In this document: in pieces, positions 54,130 to 63,212 of the stretch
How the letters are laid out: each line of letters opens with the position of its first letter
Numbering within the stretch: the first letter of the stretch is position 1
Source: Candidatus Zhuqueibacterota bacterium
GTDB lineage: Bacteria; Zhuqueibacterota; Zhuqueibacteria; Oceanimicrobiales; Oceanimicrobiaceae
DNA length: 64,000 nt
Reading direction: 5' to 3'
NCBI GenBank assembly: GCA_029261995.1
Contig: JAJDAF010000036.1
Span: 62,001 to 126,000 of the forward strand
Notes under the pieces: model-generated
The model's database searches: none
What the model was told of the DNA's origin: nothing
Seen by the model: the letters and a program-made list of their open reading frames with translations, nothing else
Program-made: the position numbers and the translations under genes

Positions 54130-56622
54130 ATGGAACGCAGTCGAAGAGTGGAGCCGTTTGAACAAATTCTGAAACAGCCTGGGGTATCCCTTTCGTTCCC
54201 ACGTGATCCCAACTCAGAATACGCCGTTGGCCGGATTGACACGTCGCCTTGTCGGCTGGCGTGCCCGGCCGGGGTAAACACAAAAGCGTATATTTCGCTG
54301 ATCGCCGCCGGGCGCTTCCGGGAAGCTCTGGAGGTGGTCAGAGAAACGAATCCCTTCCCGGGAATCTGTGGTCGCGTGTGCGTCCACCCCTGCGAATCAT
54401 TCTGCAATCGCGCACAAGTGGATGAGCCGGTTGCCATCTGCAGACTCAAGCGGTTTGTGGCTGACTACGAACTCCAGCATCCACAGGAGCCCGCCGGGCC
54501 GCTGCCGGTCACCCAAAAAGAGAAAGTCGCAATCATCGGCTCCGGACCGGCCGGTCTTACCGCTGCCAACGACTTGATTCGGAAAGGCTATGCGGTCACT
54601 GTTTTCGAGGCCATGCCCAAAGCCGGCGGCATGCTCACCGCCGGCATTCCATCCTTCCGCCTACCTCGCCCTATCATTGAATACGAAATCGATATCATCA
54701 AAAAATTGGGTGTGGAAATTAAAACGGGCAAAAAAATTTCCGGGCGGCGGGCAATCGACAAACTTTTTGAAACCGGATATGATGCTGTGTTTATCGCCAT
54801 AGGCGCCCACAAGGGAAAGAAGCTTGAAATTGCGGGCGAGGACAAGTACGAAGGCACCCTCGACGCCAGTTCCTTCCTGTACCAGGTCAATCTCGGCCGT
54901 GCGCCCAAATTGGCGAATAGGGTGGCAATCATCGGCGGCGGCAACTCGGCCCTCGATGCTGCCCGCAGTGCCGTGCGTTTGGGAAGCAAAGCGGTTACCA
55001 TCGTTTACAGGCGTTCGCGCAAAGAGATGCCGGCCAATGAGTGGGAAATCGAAGATGCAGAATCCGAGGGTGTCAAAATACAATATCTGACCGCGCCGGT
55101 CGAAATACTGGGGAGAAACGGCAAAGTCACTGGCATGAAATGCACTCGGATAAGCCTCGGTGAGCCTGATGAAAGCGGCCGTCGCCGGCCAATCCCGGTG
55201 CAGGCCTCGGAGTTCACCTTCAAGGCCGGCAACATCATCGCGGCCATCAGTCAGGAACCGGATCTCTCTTTCCTGCCCAAAAAACACGAATTCGACATCT
55301 CGAAATGGCGGACGTTCAACGTCGATGAATCGACTCTGGCGACCTCACGTCCGGGGGTCTTTGCTGGCGGCGATGCTGTCACCGGCCCCAATACCGTCAT
55401 CGATGCCATCGCATCGGGGCATGTCGCGGCGCAATCCATCGAGAACTACTTGAATAGCCAATCATTGCAGCAGGCGTCTGACTCAAAGGCTGCCGCGAAG
55501 ACATCCTCGCCAGGCAGCCTCGATCAACTTACTTTGGATTCTTCTTCCACAACCGACCTCCGCGCCACATCTCTTAACGGCTCTGGTCGGCGCCCGGACG
55601 AGTTTGAAATCAAAGTTGACATCGGACAGAATCGAAAAAAACTACGGGCGGACATGCCCATCATGAGTCGTTCCGCTAGAATTGCCGGGTTTGATGAGGC
55701 TGAATTGGGTTTCAGTGAAACCGCGGCAGTGGCGGAAGCACAACGCTGCTTGCGTTGCGGCCCGTGCGGTGAGTGCTTCATCTGCGTTTCCGAATGCGAG
55801 AAGACAGTTTCTGTGATGGCATCAACCGATGGCAGGAGAGATGCGCTTTTACGGCTGCCACCTGAAATCACAACCCCGAACTTGCAATCATGGCCTCTGG
55901 ACGGCATCCTAAACGTGGGCCGGCGCAAACCAATTCCGGTGCAAATCACCCCGACGACCTGCACCGTCGAGCAGGAGATTTGCCGCGGCTGCGGCGAATG
56001 TGTCAGCGTATGTGAGTATTCGGCGCCCATGCTGATTCCGAAACCAAATGGCCTGCATGTGTCCATCATCAGTGAAAGGATTTGCCGGGGTTGCGGCACC
56101 TGTGTCGCCGTCTGTCCCTCAAGCGCCATCGTGCAGCAATATTTCTCCGAGGATTGGCTGCTCGGCAAATTACAGTCCATGGACCAGACGAAGCGGAACG
56201 TGGTTATCTTCACCTGCAACTGGAACGGTACAGAGCTGGTTCCTCCCGACCTTGAAGCCATGTCACAACCGGACGCAAACCTGATCTTTATTCGGACTAC
56301 GTGCTGCGGTCGAATCGAGCCGTCGTTCATTTTTCGCGCCCTTGAGCATGGGGCGGATGGCGTCCTGGCTGCCGGATGCCCCACGTCTGCCTGCCACTAC
56401 AGTTTCGGTAATCGGCATGCAACCGAGCATTTCAGCAAAGTGCGCAATATGCTGAACCTGCTTGGCTACTCGCCGGAGAAATTTCAGTGGACATGGCCCG
56501 ACAAAAACCGTGACGATGGCTTCATCGAGGCGATTGGATTGCATCTCCGTAACATGCGGGATGGAAAATCTTGTAGCGAATTTGTGGATGAGAATAAAAC
56601 GCGTGCGGTGACTGACGCATAA
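54130..56622 (+). CDS. GltD-type NAD(P)H oxidoreductase fused to ferredoxin clusters and an MvhD domain
   Basis: 830 residues. The N-terminal Fer4 module ('CRLACPAGVNTKAYISLIAAGRFREALEVVRETNPFPGICGRVC') and the FAD ('VAIIGSGPAGLTAANDL', about 133) and NAD(P)H ('VAIIGGGNSALDAARSAVRLG', about 264) sites match the glutamate-synthase small subunit/NfnB-type. A Ser-rich linker (about 445-490), a cysteine cluster ('RCLRCGPCGECFICVSEC'), two ferredoxin motifs ('CRGCGECVSVC', 'CRGCGTCVAVC') and an MvhD domain (about 688-805) follow. In that domain the usual CNWC is 'CNWN', so one cysteine ligand is missing, while 'TTCCGR' and 'GCPTSACHY' remain. It probably moves electrons between NAD(P)H and HdrA. 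Confidence 0.88.
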   Translation: MERSRRVEPFEQILKQPGVSLSFPRDPNSEYAVGRIDTSPCRLACPAGVNTKAYISLIAAGRFREALEVVRETNPFPGICGRVCVHPCESFCNRAQVDEPVAICRLKRFVADYELQHPQEPAGPLPVTQKEKVAIIGSGPAGLTAANDLIRKGYAVTVFEAMPKAGGMLTAGIPSFRLPRPIIEYEIDIIKKLGVEIKTGKKISGRRAIDKLFETGYDAVFIAIGAHKGKKLEIAGEDKYEGTLDASSFLYQVNLGRAPKLANRVAIIGGGNSALDAARSAVRLGSKAVTIVYRRSRKEMPANEWEIEDAESEGVKIQYLTAPVEILGRNGKVTGMKCTRISLGEPDESGRRRPIPVQASEFTFKAGNIIAAISQEPDLSFLPKKHEFDISKWRTFNVDESTLATSRPGVFAGGDAVTGPNTVIDAIASGHVAAQSIENYLNSQSLQQASDSKAAAKTSSPGSLDQLTLDSSSTTDLRATSLNGSGRRPDEFEIKVDIGQNRKKLRADMPIMSRSARIAGFDEAELGFSETAAVAEAQRCLRCGPCGECFICVSECEKTVSVMASTDGRRDALLRLPPEITTPNLQSWPLDGILNVGRRKPIPVQITPTTCTVEQEICRGCGECVSVCEYSAPMLIPKPNGLHVSIISERICRGCGTCVAVCPSSAIVQQYFSEDWLLGKLQSMDQTKRNVVIFTCNWNGTELVPPDLEAMSQPDANLIFIRTTCCGRIEPSFIFRALEHGADGVLAAGCPTSACHYSFGNRHATEHFSKVRNMLNLLGYSPEKFQWTWPDKNRDDGFIEAIGLHLRNMRDGKSCSEFVDENKTRAVTDA

Positions 56623-56666
56623 ATGACTCCGCCAGTTAACGTCACATCTAATCAAGGTGTCCTGGA

Positions 56667-57815
56667 ATGAATACACTTGCTGACACTATCAAAAAAACCA
56701 ACGCGTTGTTTTGCCTCGAGTGCGGCAAATGCACGGCATCATGTCCCATCGCTCAGGTGAACAACAGTTACTCGCCAAGAAGAGTCGTCGGGCACACGCT
56801 GGTGAAGTCCGGAGACGACATTCTTGAAGACGAAATGCTTTGGGCATGCTTGAGTTGCAAGAGCTGCGAACCAGGCTGTCCGGCTGATGTGGATTACACT
56901 CGCCTAACCCTGGATCTGCGGGCGCGGGCAAGTGAAGCTGGTCTGCACGGCATGTGCACCCACGGTGGCGCGTTGCAGGCCCTAATGCGAATCATGACGA
57001 CCCCGGACTTGAAACAAAACAGGTTGGACTGGCTGAACGGTGATCTGAAAACCGCGGACAAAGGCAAAGTTCTCTATTTCGTTGGCTGCGCTCCTTACTT
57101 TGATATTTTCTTCTCCGACCTCGGCGTAAAAACGCTCGACACCACTCGAAGCGCGATCAAACTTCTGAACGCGGTCGGAGTTGAGCCGGTCTTAATGGCC
57201 AATGAACGCTGTTGCGGCCACGACCTTCTGTGGAGCGGCGACCAGGAGAACTTCTTGAAACTGGCTGAACACAACCTGCAGGCGATCAAAGAAACAGGCG
57301 CAAAACAGGTGGTTTTTTCATGTCCGGAGTGTTGTCGAACCATCAAAGAGGATTATGCCCGGAATCTCGGCAACCTCGGTTTCGAAGCGCTGCACATTTC
57401 GGAGTTCATCACTGACAATATGGCCGCATCTCAATCGCTGTTCCCAACAAATCAGCGCCAGGAGAAAGTGACTTTTCAAGACCCGTGCCGGCTTGGACGA
57501 CACCTCGGGGCCTATGAAGCGCCAAGAAAAATGATGCAGGCAGTACCCGGTGTGGAGCTTTCTGAGATGAGAATGAGCGGCAAGAAGGCCATTTGTTGCG
57601 GCGTAAGCAATTGGCTGAACTGCACAACTTACTCCAAACAGATCCAAGTTGAAAGGTTGCGGCAGGCCCACGCTACCGGCGCAGATACATTGGTCACCGC
57701 TTGCCCGAAATGCGAGGTCCACCTCAGGTGCGCAATGAAAGATCCAAACCTAGGGGATGAACTCAAAATCGAAATAAAAGATGTGGCCACGCTTGCTGCT
57801 GAAGCGCTGGCTTAG
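56667..57815 (+). CDS. hdrCB: fused HdrC-HdrB subunit (CCG-domain protein)
   Basis: 382 residues. Two ferredoxin-like clusters at the N-terminus ('CLECGKCTASCPIA', 'CLSCKSCEPGCPA') match HdrC; residues 130-375 contain the two CCG domains of HdrB ('NERCCGHDLLWSG', 'CPECCRTIKEDY', 'DPCRLGRHLG', 'KAICCGVSNW', 'CPKCEVHL'). In methanogens these cysteines bind the noncubane cluster pair that cleaves heterodisulfide. Here no coenzyme M/B system is expected, so the disulfide or other acceptor is unknown. It lies 45 bases after the GltD-MvhD gene and 28 before hdrA. Confidence 0.9.
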   Translation: MNTLADTIKKTNALFCLECGKCTASCPIAQVNNSYSPRRVVGHTLVKSGDDILEDEMLWACLSCKSCEPGCPADVDYTRLTLDLRARASEAGLHGMCTHGGALQALMRIMTTPDLKQNRLDWLNGDLKTADKGKVLYFVGCAPYFDIFFSDLGVKTLDTTRSAIKLLNAVGVEPVLMANERCCGHDLLWSGDQENFLKLAEHNLQAIKETGAKQVVFSCPECCRTIKEDYARNLGNLGFEALHISEFITDNMAASQSLFPTNQRQEKVTFQDPCRLGRHLGAYEAPRKMMQAVPGVELSEMRMSGKKAICCGVSNWLNCTTYSKQIQVERLRQAHATGADTLVTACPKCEVHLRCAMKDPNLGDELKIEIKDVATLAAEALA

Positions 57816-57842
57816 CCAACCCTAACTCGGAGGTTATCGACA

Positions 57843-60317
57843 ATGAACGGAAATGGCACAAACGCGGAGCCGGAGATCCGAATCGGAGTATTTGTCTGCG
57901 ATTGCGGCTTGAACATCGCCGGAGTTGTGGATACTGTGGCGGTTGCTGAGTACGCCAAGACGCTGCCAGATGTTGTTGTAGTCCAAGGCAACAAATACAC
58001 CTGCGCGGACCCGGGCCAGAACGAAATCAAGAGGGCGATCAAGGAGCACAATCTCAACCGCGTTGTGGTGGCATCATGTACGCCGAAGATCCACGAGCAC
58101 ACCTTTCGCACTTGTGTCGCTGAGGCCGGACTGAACCCGTATCTCATGGAGATGGCCAACATTCGTGAGCACTGCAGTTGGGTGCACCAGCAGGAAAAGC
58201 AGCCTGCTACGCGTAAGGCAATGGATCTGGTCCGCAGTTCAGTCAATCGCGCCCGGCTGCTGCAGCCACAGGTGGAGCCAACCTTCCCGGTCACTCAGGC
58301 TGCCCTGGTTATCGGCGGTGGCGTTGCCGGAATCCAGGCAGCGCTCGATTTTGCCGATACCGGCCATCAGGTTTATCTGGTCGAGAAGGAACCCTCCATC
58401 GGCGGCATTATGGCCGCCATTGACAAAACTTACCCGACCATGGACTGCAGTATATGAATACTCGGTCCTAAGATGATGGATGTCGGTCGGCATCCCCGAA
58501 TTAAGCTTCTTACAAATAGTGAAGTCGAGAACGTCACCGGCTTCGTAGGCAATTTTCAAGTATCGGTGCGCAAGAAAACGCGCTACATCGATGAAGATGC
58601 ATGCACAGCTTGCAGCGAATGCGAAGTTGTCTGTCCGGTCGTCGTGCCCGATGAATACCAAGAGGGTTTTTCATCCCGTAAGGCAATCTACATTCCATTC
58701 CCGCAAGCGGTCCCTTCCTCCTATGTTTTAGACATGGACAACTGCCTGGGCACCAACCCAATCGCCTGTGGGAAGTGTGCAGATGCTTGTGATAAAGACT
58801 GCATCGACTACGACATGGAAGATGAGCATTTTGACCTTGAGGTGGGAACAATCACCCTTGCGACCGGCATGCAACCTTATGACCCCACCGAAATGGATGA
58901 GTACGGCTACACCCGTTTTGAAAATGTCATCACGAGTATGGAGTTTGAACGCTTGATTTGTGCCGGCGGGCCAGTGGAGGGACATTTCGTCCGGCCAACC
59001 GACAGAAAGACTCCGAAGAGCGTGGCGTTTATCCAATGTGTTGGCTCGCGTTCGGTCAATCGCGGCGTGCCCTACTGCAGCAATATTTGCTGTATGAATA
59101 CCGTGAAGGACACACTCCTGCTGCAAGACCACTATCCGGATCTGCAAAGCAAAGTCTTCTATATGGACATTCGCTCATTTGGCAAGGGCTTTGAAGATCT
59201 CTACCGCCGCAGCAAGGAAGTTGGTGTGCAATACATTCGCGGATTACCCGGCAACATTGAAGAAGACCCCGTGACCCAAAACCTCTATCTAACGGCGGAG
59301 AACACGTTGACAGGCAAGGTTACGACCCACGAAGTGGATATGGTTGTGCTCGCCGTCGGCCTTGTCCCCCGCCAGGACAGTGAGTTGATCCGCCAGATGC
59401 TGACTCTGTCGCCGACCTCCGATGGCTTTGTCATGGAAGCACACCCTAAACTGAAACCAGTGGACGCCCCCACACGTGGTGTTTATTTTGCCGGTTGTGT
59501 TGAGGCGCCTAAAGATATCAAGGACAGCGTCACACAGGCCAGCGCTGCCGTGGCGCGCGCAAATATCTTACTAAATGCCGGGGAGGTAAAAATCGAGGCG
59601 ATTACCTCCGTCATTCACGAAGAAGAGTGCAACTACTGCGGTCGTTGTGTGCGCGTCTGTCCCTTCCATGCCATCACTCCGGCCAACAAGAAAGCGGGCC
59701 TTTATCCCAAAGTGGTGGAGGCAGCGTGCTCCGGTTGTGGCACGTGCGCTGCGGAGTGCACCACCGACTGCATCTCGATGCGTCATTTCGAAGACGCGCA
59801 GTATTATGCCCAGGTTGACGCCATTCTGGCGGAAGATCCAATGGAAAAGATTGTGGCGTTTGCCTGCAACTGGTGTTCCTATGCCGGCGGCGACAACGCC
59901 GGAACTTCGCGGCTGCAATATCCACACAACGTACGGCTGGTTCGTACCATGTGCAGCGGACGGGTAGATGAAGATTTCATCATGCACGCGTTCAGGAAAG
60001 GCGCGCCGCTGGTATTGGTATCAGGCTGTCACTTCTCTGACTGTCACTACATCGATGCCGTTACCTGGACGCAACAGCGGATTGAGAAAACATGGGATAA
60101 ATTGGAGAAAATGGGTATCCGTCCGGAACGCCTGCAGTTGGAATGGATAAGCGCGGCCGAGGGACAAAAATTCGCCAGGGTGATGCGGGAGTTGGAGGAA
60201 CTGCGCCGGCGAGTGACAAAAGAAGAGGTGGACAACACCATGCGCATCCTGAGCAATGGCTTCAAAACAGCCACCAAGAAAGCGGCCACGAAGAGAGTGG
60301 CGGCGGTTATCAGCTAG
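57843..60317 (+). CDS. hdrA: HdrA-MvhD fusion with in-frame UGA (predicted selenocysteine 205)
   Basis: One gene of 825 codons: codon 205 (58455-58457) is TGA in an otherwise open and homologous frame. Domains: N-terminal ('VCDCGLNIAGVVD'); FAD site 'ALVIGGGVAGIQAAL' (154-168); motif 'TMDCSI-U-ILGPKMMDV' where HdrA normally has 'CSxCILxPKM'; ferredoxin clusters at Cys254 ('CTACSECEVVC'), Cys309, Cys596 ('CNYCGRCVRVC') and Cys629 ('CSGCGTC'); MvhD domain about 670-810 with complete 'CNWC', 'CSGR' and 'GCHFSDCHY'. The GGAGG ribosome site is 9 bases before the ATG. HdrA is the flavin bifurcating subunit; MvhD fusion supplies the link to an electron donor. A hairpin with a GGUC loop follows the UGA. 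Confidence 0.9.
58478..58495 (+). promoter_or_regulatory. putative bacterial SECIS hairpin in hdrA
   Basis: Bases 58478-58495 fold as a 7-pair stem (GGAUGUC with GGCAUCC, one U-G) and a GGUC apical loop. The stem begins 20 nt after the UGA and the loop G's lie 27 nt after it, within the range known for bacterial SECIS. The loop type is that recognised by SelB in E. coli fdhF. This is a by-eye fold; no energy was computed. Confidence 0.8.
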
Positions 60318-60454
60318 CCGGCGCGGCAGAGCCTCAAAGCCAAAACTATTGGACGAATCTGCCTGAGCAGCCCAACGCAGCGAATTCACAAGGGAGAATT
60401 GAAAACAAGACGAAACCCTGAGACAAAAACTGACAATAGGGAGGTGAAACAATT

Positions 60455-60916
60455 ATGTCAGCGAAGAAATCAGATGTTGCGAGTCAGGTCAAGCAGGAAC
60501 ACGAATGTTTGAAACGCGACTTGGGAACCATCTCCAGGGAAATAAAAAGAGACCTCTCGGAGGAAGATTTCCCTGACTGGCACCTCGAGTTCATTTGGCG
60601 CCTGCGCGATTTCAGATTGCACCTGCTGAAGCATTTCGACCTCGAGGAAGAAGGCGGATTTATGGACGAAATCCTGAAGGAAGCTCCCGGGGCCTTCAAT
60701 CAGGTGAAGAAACTCGAAGGTGAACACAAACAGTTCGTGACGGAGATTGACTGCATCCTGGACTTGCTCAAAGAACTGAAATGGATGGACCAGCCAAGAG
60801 TGCAGGAGATCAAGAATCGAATGGCCAAACTGATTGACCTACTTCACTCGCATGAAGAAGAAGAGGATGAATTGATGCAGACCGCGTTGTATGTGGACAT
60901 CGGTTATCCGGCTTAG
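60455..60916 (+). CDS. hemerythrin-like domain protein
   Basis: 153 residues, four-helix pattern. Candidate diiron ligands: 'KQEHECLKRDL' (His), 'FRLHLLKHFDLEEEGGFM' (His and Glu), 'EGEHKQFVTEID' (His, Glu) and 'LHSHEEEEDELMQTALY' (His, Glu). It belongs to the HHE/hemerythrin group that binds oxygen, nitric oxide or iron. It follows the Hdr cluster on the same strand by 137 bases and could protect the oxygen-sensitive system. GGAGG lies 10 bases before the ATG. Confidence 0.85.
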   Translation: MSAKKSDVASQVKQEHECLKRDLGTISREIKRDLSEEDFPDWHLEFIWRLRDFRLHLLKHFDLEEEGGFMDEILKEAPGAFNQVKKLEGEHKQFVTEIDCILDLLKELKWMDQPRVQEIKNRMAKLIDLLHSHEEEEDELMQTALYVDIGYPA

Positions 60917-61014
60917 TAATTTCTGAAACACCCAACCTCTGTGCTGCTTAAACCTTCCGAAGTTGCGAATTACGTGCGGGAGGCATTTTATCTTCATTCA
61001 CCTGAGGAGGCGTG

Positions 61015-61170
61015 ATGTCGGAATCGGCATATTTCAAATGCCTGAGGTGTGCGCACGAGTATGTCGGCGAGTACACCCCAAAGGCCGTGGAAGAGAAGAC
61101 CTGCCCGAAATGCGGCAGCAATAGCGTGCGTCGGCTAAAATCGCCTCCTGCTGAGAAGGCTGCAGGCTAG
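61015..61170 (+). CDS. small zinc-ribbon protein (51 residues)
   Basis: 51 residues, below the usual ORF cut-off. Start ATG at 61015 with GAGGAGG 4 bases upstream. 'FKCLRCAHEYVG' and 'KTCPKCGSNSVRR' give a CxxC...CxxC zinc ribbon of the rubredoxin/RpoM-like small type. It lies 98 bases after the hemerythrin gene, same strand. The function is not known. Confidence 0.75.
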   Translation: MSESAYFKCLRCAHEYVGEYTPKAVEEKTCPKCGSNSVRRLKSPPAEKAAG

Positions 61171-61987
61171 AAATTCAAGCGACAGGATGGCATCTCGCCC
61201 CGCTCACGGATGCCTCAGCGGTTCTTGAATCGCAGTCGTTGCCAGCGCTGTTGAAAACGAAGCGGCAAGTCCTCAGGTCAAGTTTTGACTTCAGCAAACC
61301 TTTCCAAATCCGTTCAATCCAGTCGTGACCATCCATTGGTGCGCGGGCGATTCGAAAGTACGGGCACGGTTCATAATCTCACGGGCAGTAAGTGCGGCAG
61401 TTGGCGAACCAATCTTGTTCGGCGGTGTCGTGTGGCACGGACTCGGCAATCCGGCCACCAGCGGGTTATCCGGTCAGGACCATCCCACAAAGGAAACGCT
61501 CAGCATTCCTGGTAGCATGTGACTTCATCGAAAGGCATCTTGACTAGAGTATGCCATCAAACAAAGGAACATAGTGCCCCCGGCCCGTTGGTAAAAACTT
61601 TCCCACCGACCCAATATTTCGCGAATGTACTTTTTTTGTTGCGAAATTGCCAGGAAACGTTTATAATTGGTTCAGCCGTGCAAAAGCTAATCCTCGCTTT
61701 CCCATTCGCATCATAAGAATACGATCCCGGACCCTGCCCTGGTTCTCAACGCTTTGCACTGCTCTCGTCGGGCGAGGCGCCTTGTCGCGCCATTACGTGA
61801 AATTCCTGCTGATTTAGAAACTACCGTTGAATACAATCACTGTCGCGCACATCCCACTCAGGAGGTGTTATTGGCGAAGTATTGCTTTCCCCCGATGGCC
61901 CGTGAGCCACCTGGCTCGGTATCTGATTCGTTGAGACGCAATCAAACCAATCTAACAGGTATCATAGAATAGCCAAGGAGACACTCT
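61171..61987. other. long non-coding stretch with one clear promoter
   Basis: No protein gene was recognised. A sigma-70 promoter at 61639-61667 implies a leader of about 310 nt or an independent transcript. A possible 33-residue frame (TTG at 61871, preceded by AGGAGG, ending 61972) is seen in that leader. A weak sigma-54-like GG-N10-GC site is at about 61434-61449. Confidence 0.4.
61639..61667 (+). promoter_or_regulatory. sigma-70 promoter
   Basis: TTGCGA (61639-61644), 17 bases, perfect TATAAT (61662-61667). The next recognised start is about 320 bases downstream (61988). Confidence 0.65.
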
Positions 61988-63055
61988 ATGAAGCGACTTC
62001 TGCAAAAACCCGCAAGAACGTTCGGCATGTTCACACTTCTCGTCATTCTGTCATTGTCAATGTTGGCAAGTTGTGGTGACCAGGGACAAGCTCCCAATGA
62101 GCCAATAGCCAGTCAAGAGCAGGAAGTAGTTGTCCTGGCAAGAACAAATCCGCAGATTCAAGCAGCGATGGCAGTACAGAATCGCCACACCAAAGACCTG
62201 ATGGCCATGCCGGGCGTCGTGGGTACGGCCACAAGCTTGACCGAAAATGGCAGACCCGCGATTCTGATTATGACCACGACGATGAAATCTGCGGCCATGC
62301 TGCCCGGCAGTCTTGAAGCGGTTCCTGTCAGAACGCTTGTGACTGGAGAGATCAGAGCTTTGAAGGGCAAACCGGGTGGTGGTGGCGGCTTCGACCCAAA
62401 GCTCAAACACAGACCTGCACCGAATGGTGTTTCACTGGGCCATCCGGATATCACCGCGGGCACACTGGGCTGCCTGGTTCAAAAGGGCGGGACCACCTAC
62501 ATCCTCAGCAATAACCACGTAATGGCAAATGAGAATCTTGCAAGCATCAACGACCCCATCTACCAGCCCGGGCCGTTTGATGGCGGTGGACCTGCTGACC
62601 AAATCGCGCAGCTCAACGATTTTGTCAATATCGTTTTCTCGACTGGCGCCAACAACTTGGTCGATGCGGCGATTGCAACAGTGAGCACCGGCGATGTCAC
62701 CGGTGGCGCGGTCACATACGGCAATCCAAGGTCAGCGACCATAGCAGCCGCAGTAAACATGCGCGTGATGAAATATGGCCGCACCACGGAGCAGACCAAG
62801 GGTCGAGTGCAAGGCATCAACGCGACAGTGAACGTAGGCTACGACAGCGGCACAGCGCGTTTTGTGAATCAAATCATCATCGGCGGCGGAGGGTTCAGCT
62901 CAGGCGGTGACTCCGGTTCGCTTATCGTGGTAGAGAAAGGTGGCAACGCGCGCAGGCCTGTGGGGCTGTTGTTCGCAGGTGGCGGCGGTACGACCATCGC
63001 AAATCCGATTGACGATGTTCTGAGTGCATTTGGCGTGACCGTTGTGGGCGACTAA
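61988..63055 (+). CDS. trypsin-like serine protease lipoprotein
   Basis: 355 residues. Lipobox 'LSMLASC' near residue 29 for membrane attachment. A domain of about 70 residues ('RHTKDLMAMPGVVGTATSL' to 'GEIRALKGK') precedes the chymotrypsin-fold region, which holds the triad: His in 'YILSNNHVMAN', Asp in 'NLVDAAIATV', Ser in 'SSGGDSGSLIVV'. The layout resembles NAL1-like/trypsin-like peptidases. Ribosome site AAGGAGA 6 bases before the ATG. A strong terminator follows. A paralogue of the first domain is the next gene. Confidence 0.8.
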   Translation: MKRLLQKPARTFGMFTLLVILSLSMLASCGDQGQAPNEPIASQEQEVVVLARTNPQIQAAMAVQNRHTKDLMAMPGVVGTATSLTENGRPAILIMTTTMKSAAMLPGSLEAVPVRTLVTGEIRALKGKPGGGGGFDPKLKHRPAPNGVSLGHPDITAGTLGCLVQKGGTTYILSNNHVMANENLASINDPIYQPGPFDGGGPADQIAQLNDFVNIVFSTGANNLVDAAIATVSTGDVTGGAVTYGNPRSATIAAAVNMRVMKYGRTTEQTKGRVQGINATVNVGYDSGTARFVNQIIIGGGGFSSGGDSGSLIVVEKGGNARRPVGLLFAGGGGTTIANPIDDVLSAFGVTVVGD

Positions 63056-63126
63056 TCGAGTGGTCTCAAAATCTGCTATCGAGAAGGTAGGGAGGCAGCT
63101 TCTCAACAGCATCTCCATTTGAAAAA

Positions 63127-63161
63127 GGAAGGGTACGTACACTACGTGCCCTTCCTTTTTT
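63127..63161 (+). terminator. intrinsic terminator of the protease gene
   Basis: GGAAGGG-ACGTA-CAC-TACGT-CCCTTCC stem with one mismatch, followed by TTTTTT. It lies 72 bases after the stop codon. Confidence 0.9.
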
Positions 63162-63212
63162 GTTGTATTTCATAGCGCAATTATTGTATTTTTTAAGGTC
63201 TTTGGGAGCAGC

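Noticed and set aside
58458-58472. hdrA as two separate genes (57843-58457 and 58473-60317) or a pseudogene
   Set aside because: Both parts are in the same frame, no ribosome site precedes the ATG at 58473, and the residues around the TGA are conserved family sequence; recoding with a nearby SECIS-like hairpin explains it better.
61434-61449. sigma-54-type promoter (TGGCACG-N4-CGGCA)
   Set aside because: The GG-N10-GC spacing fits, but the -12 TT is replaced by CG and no gene starts nearby; recorded only as weak.
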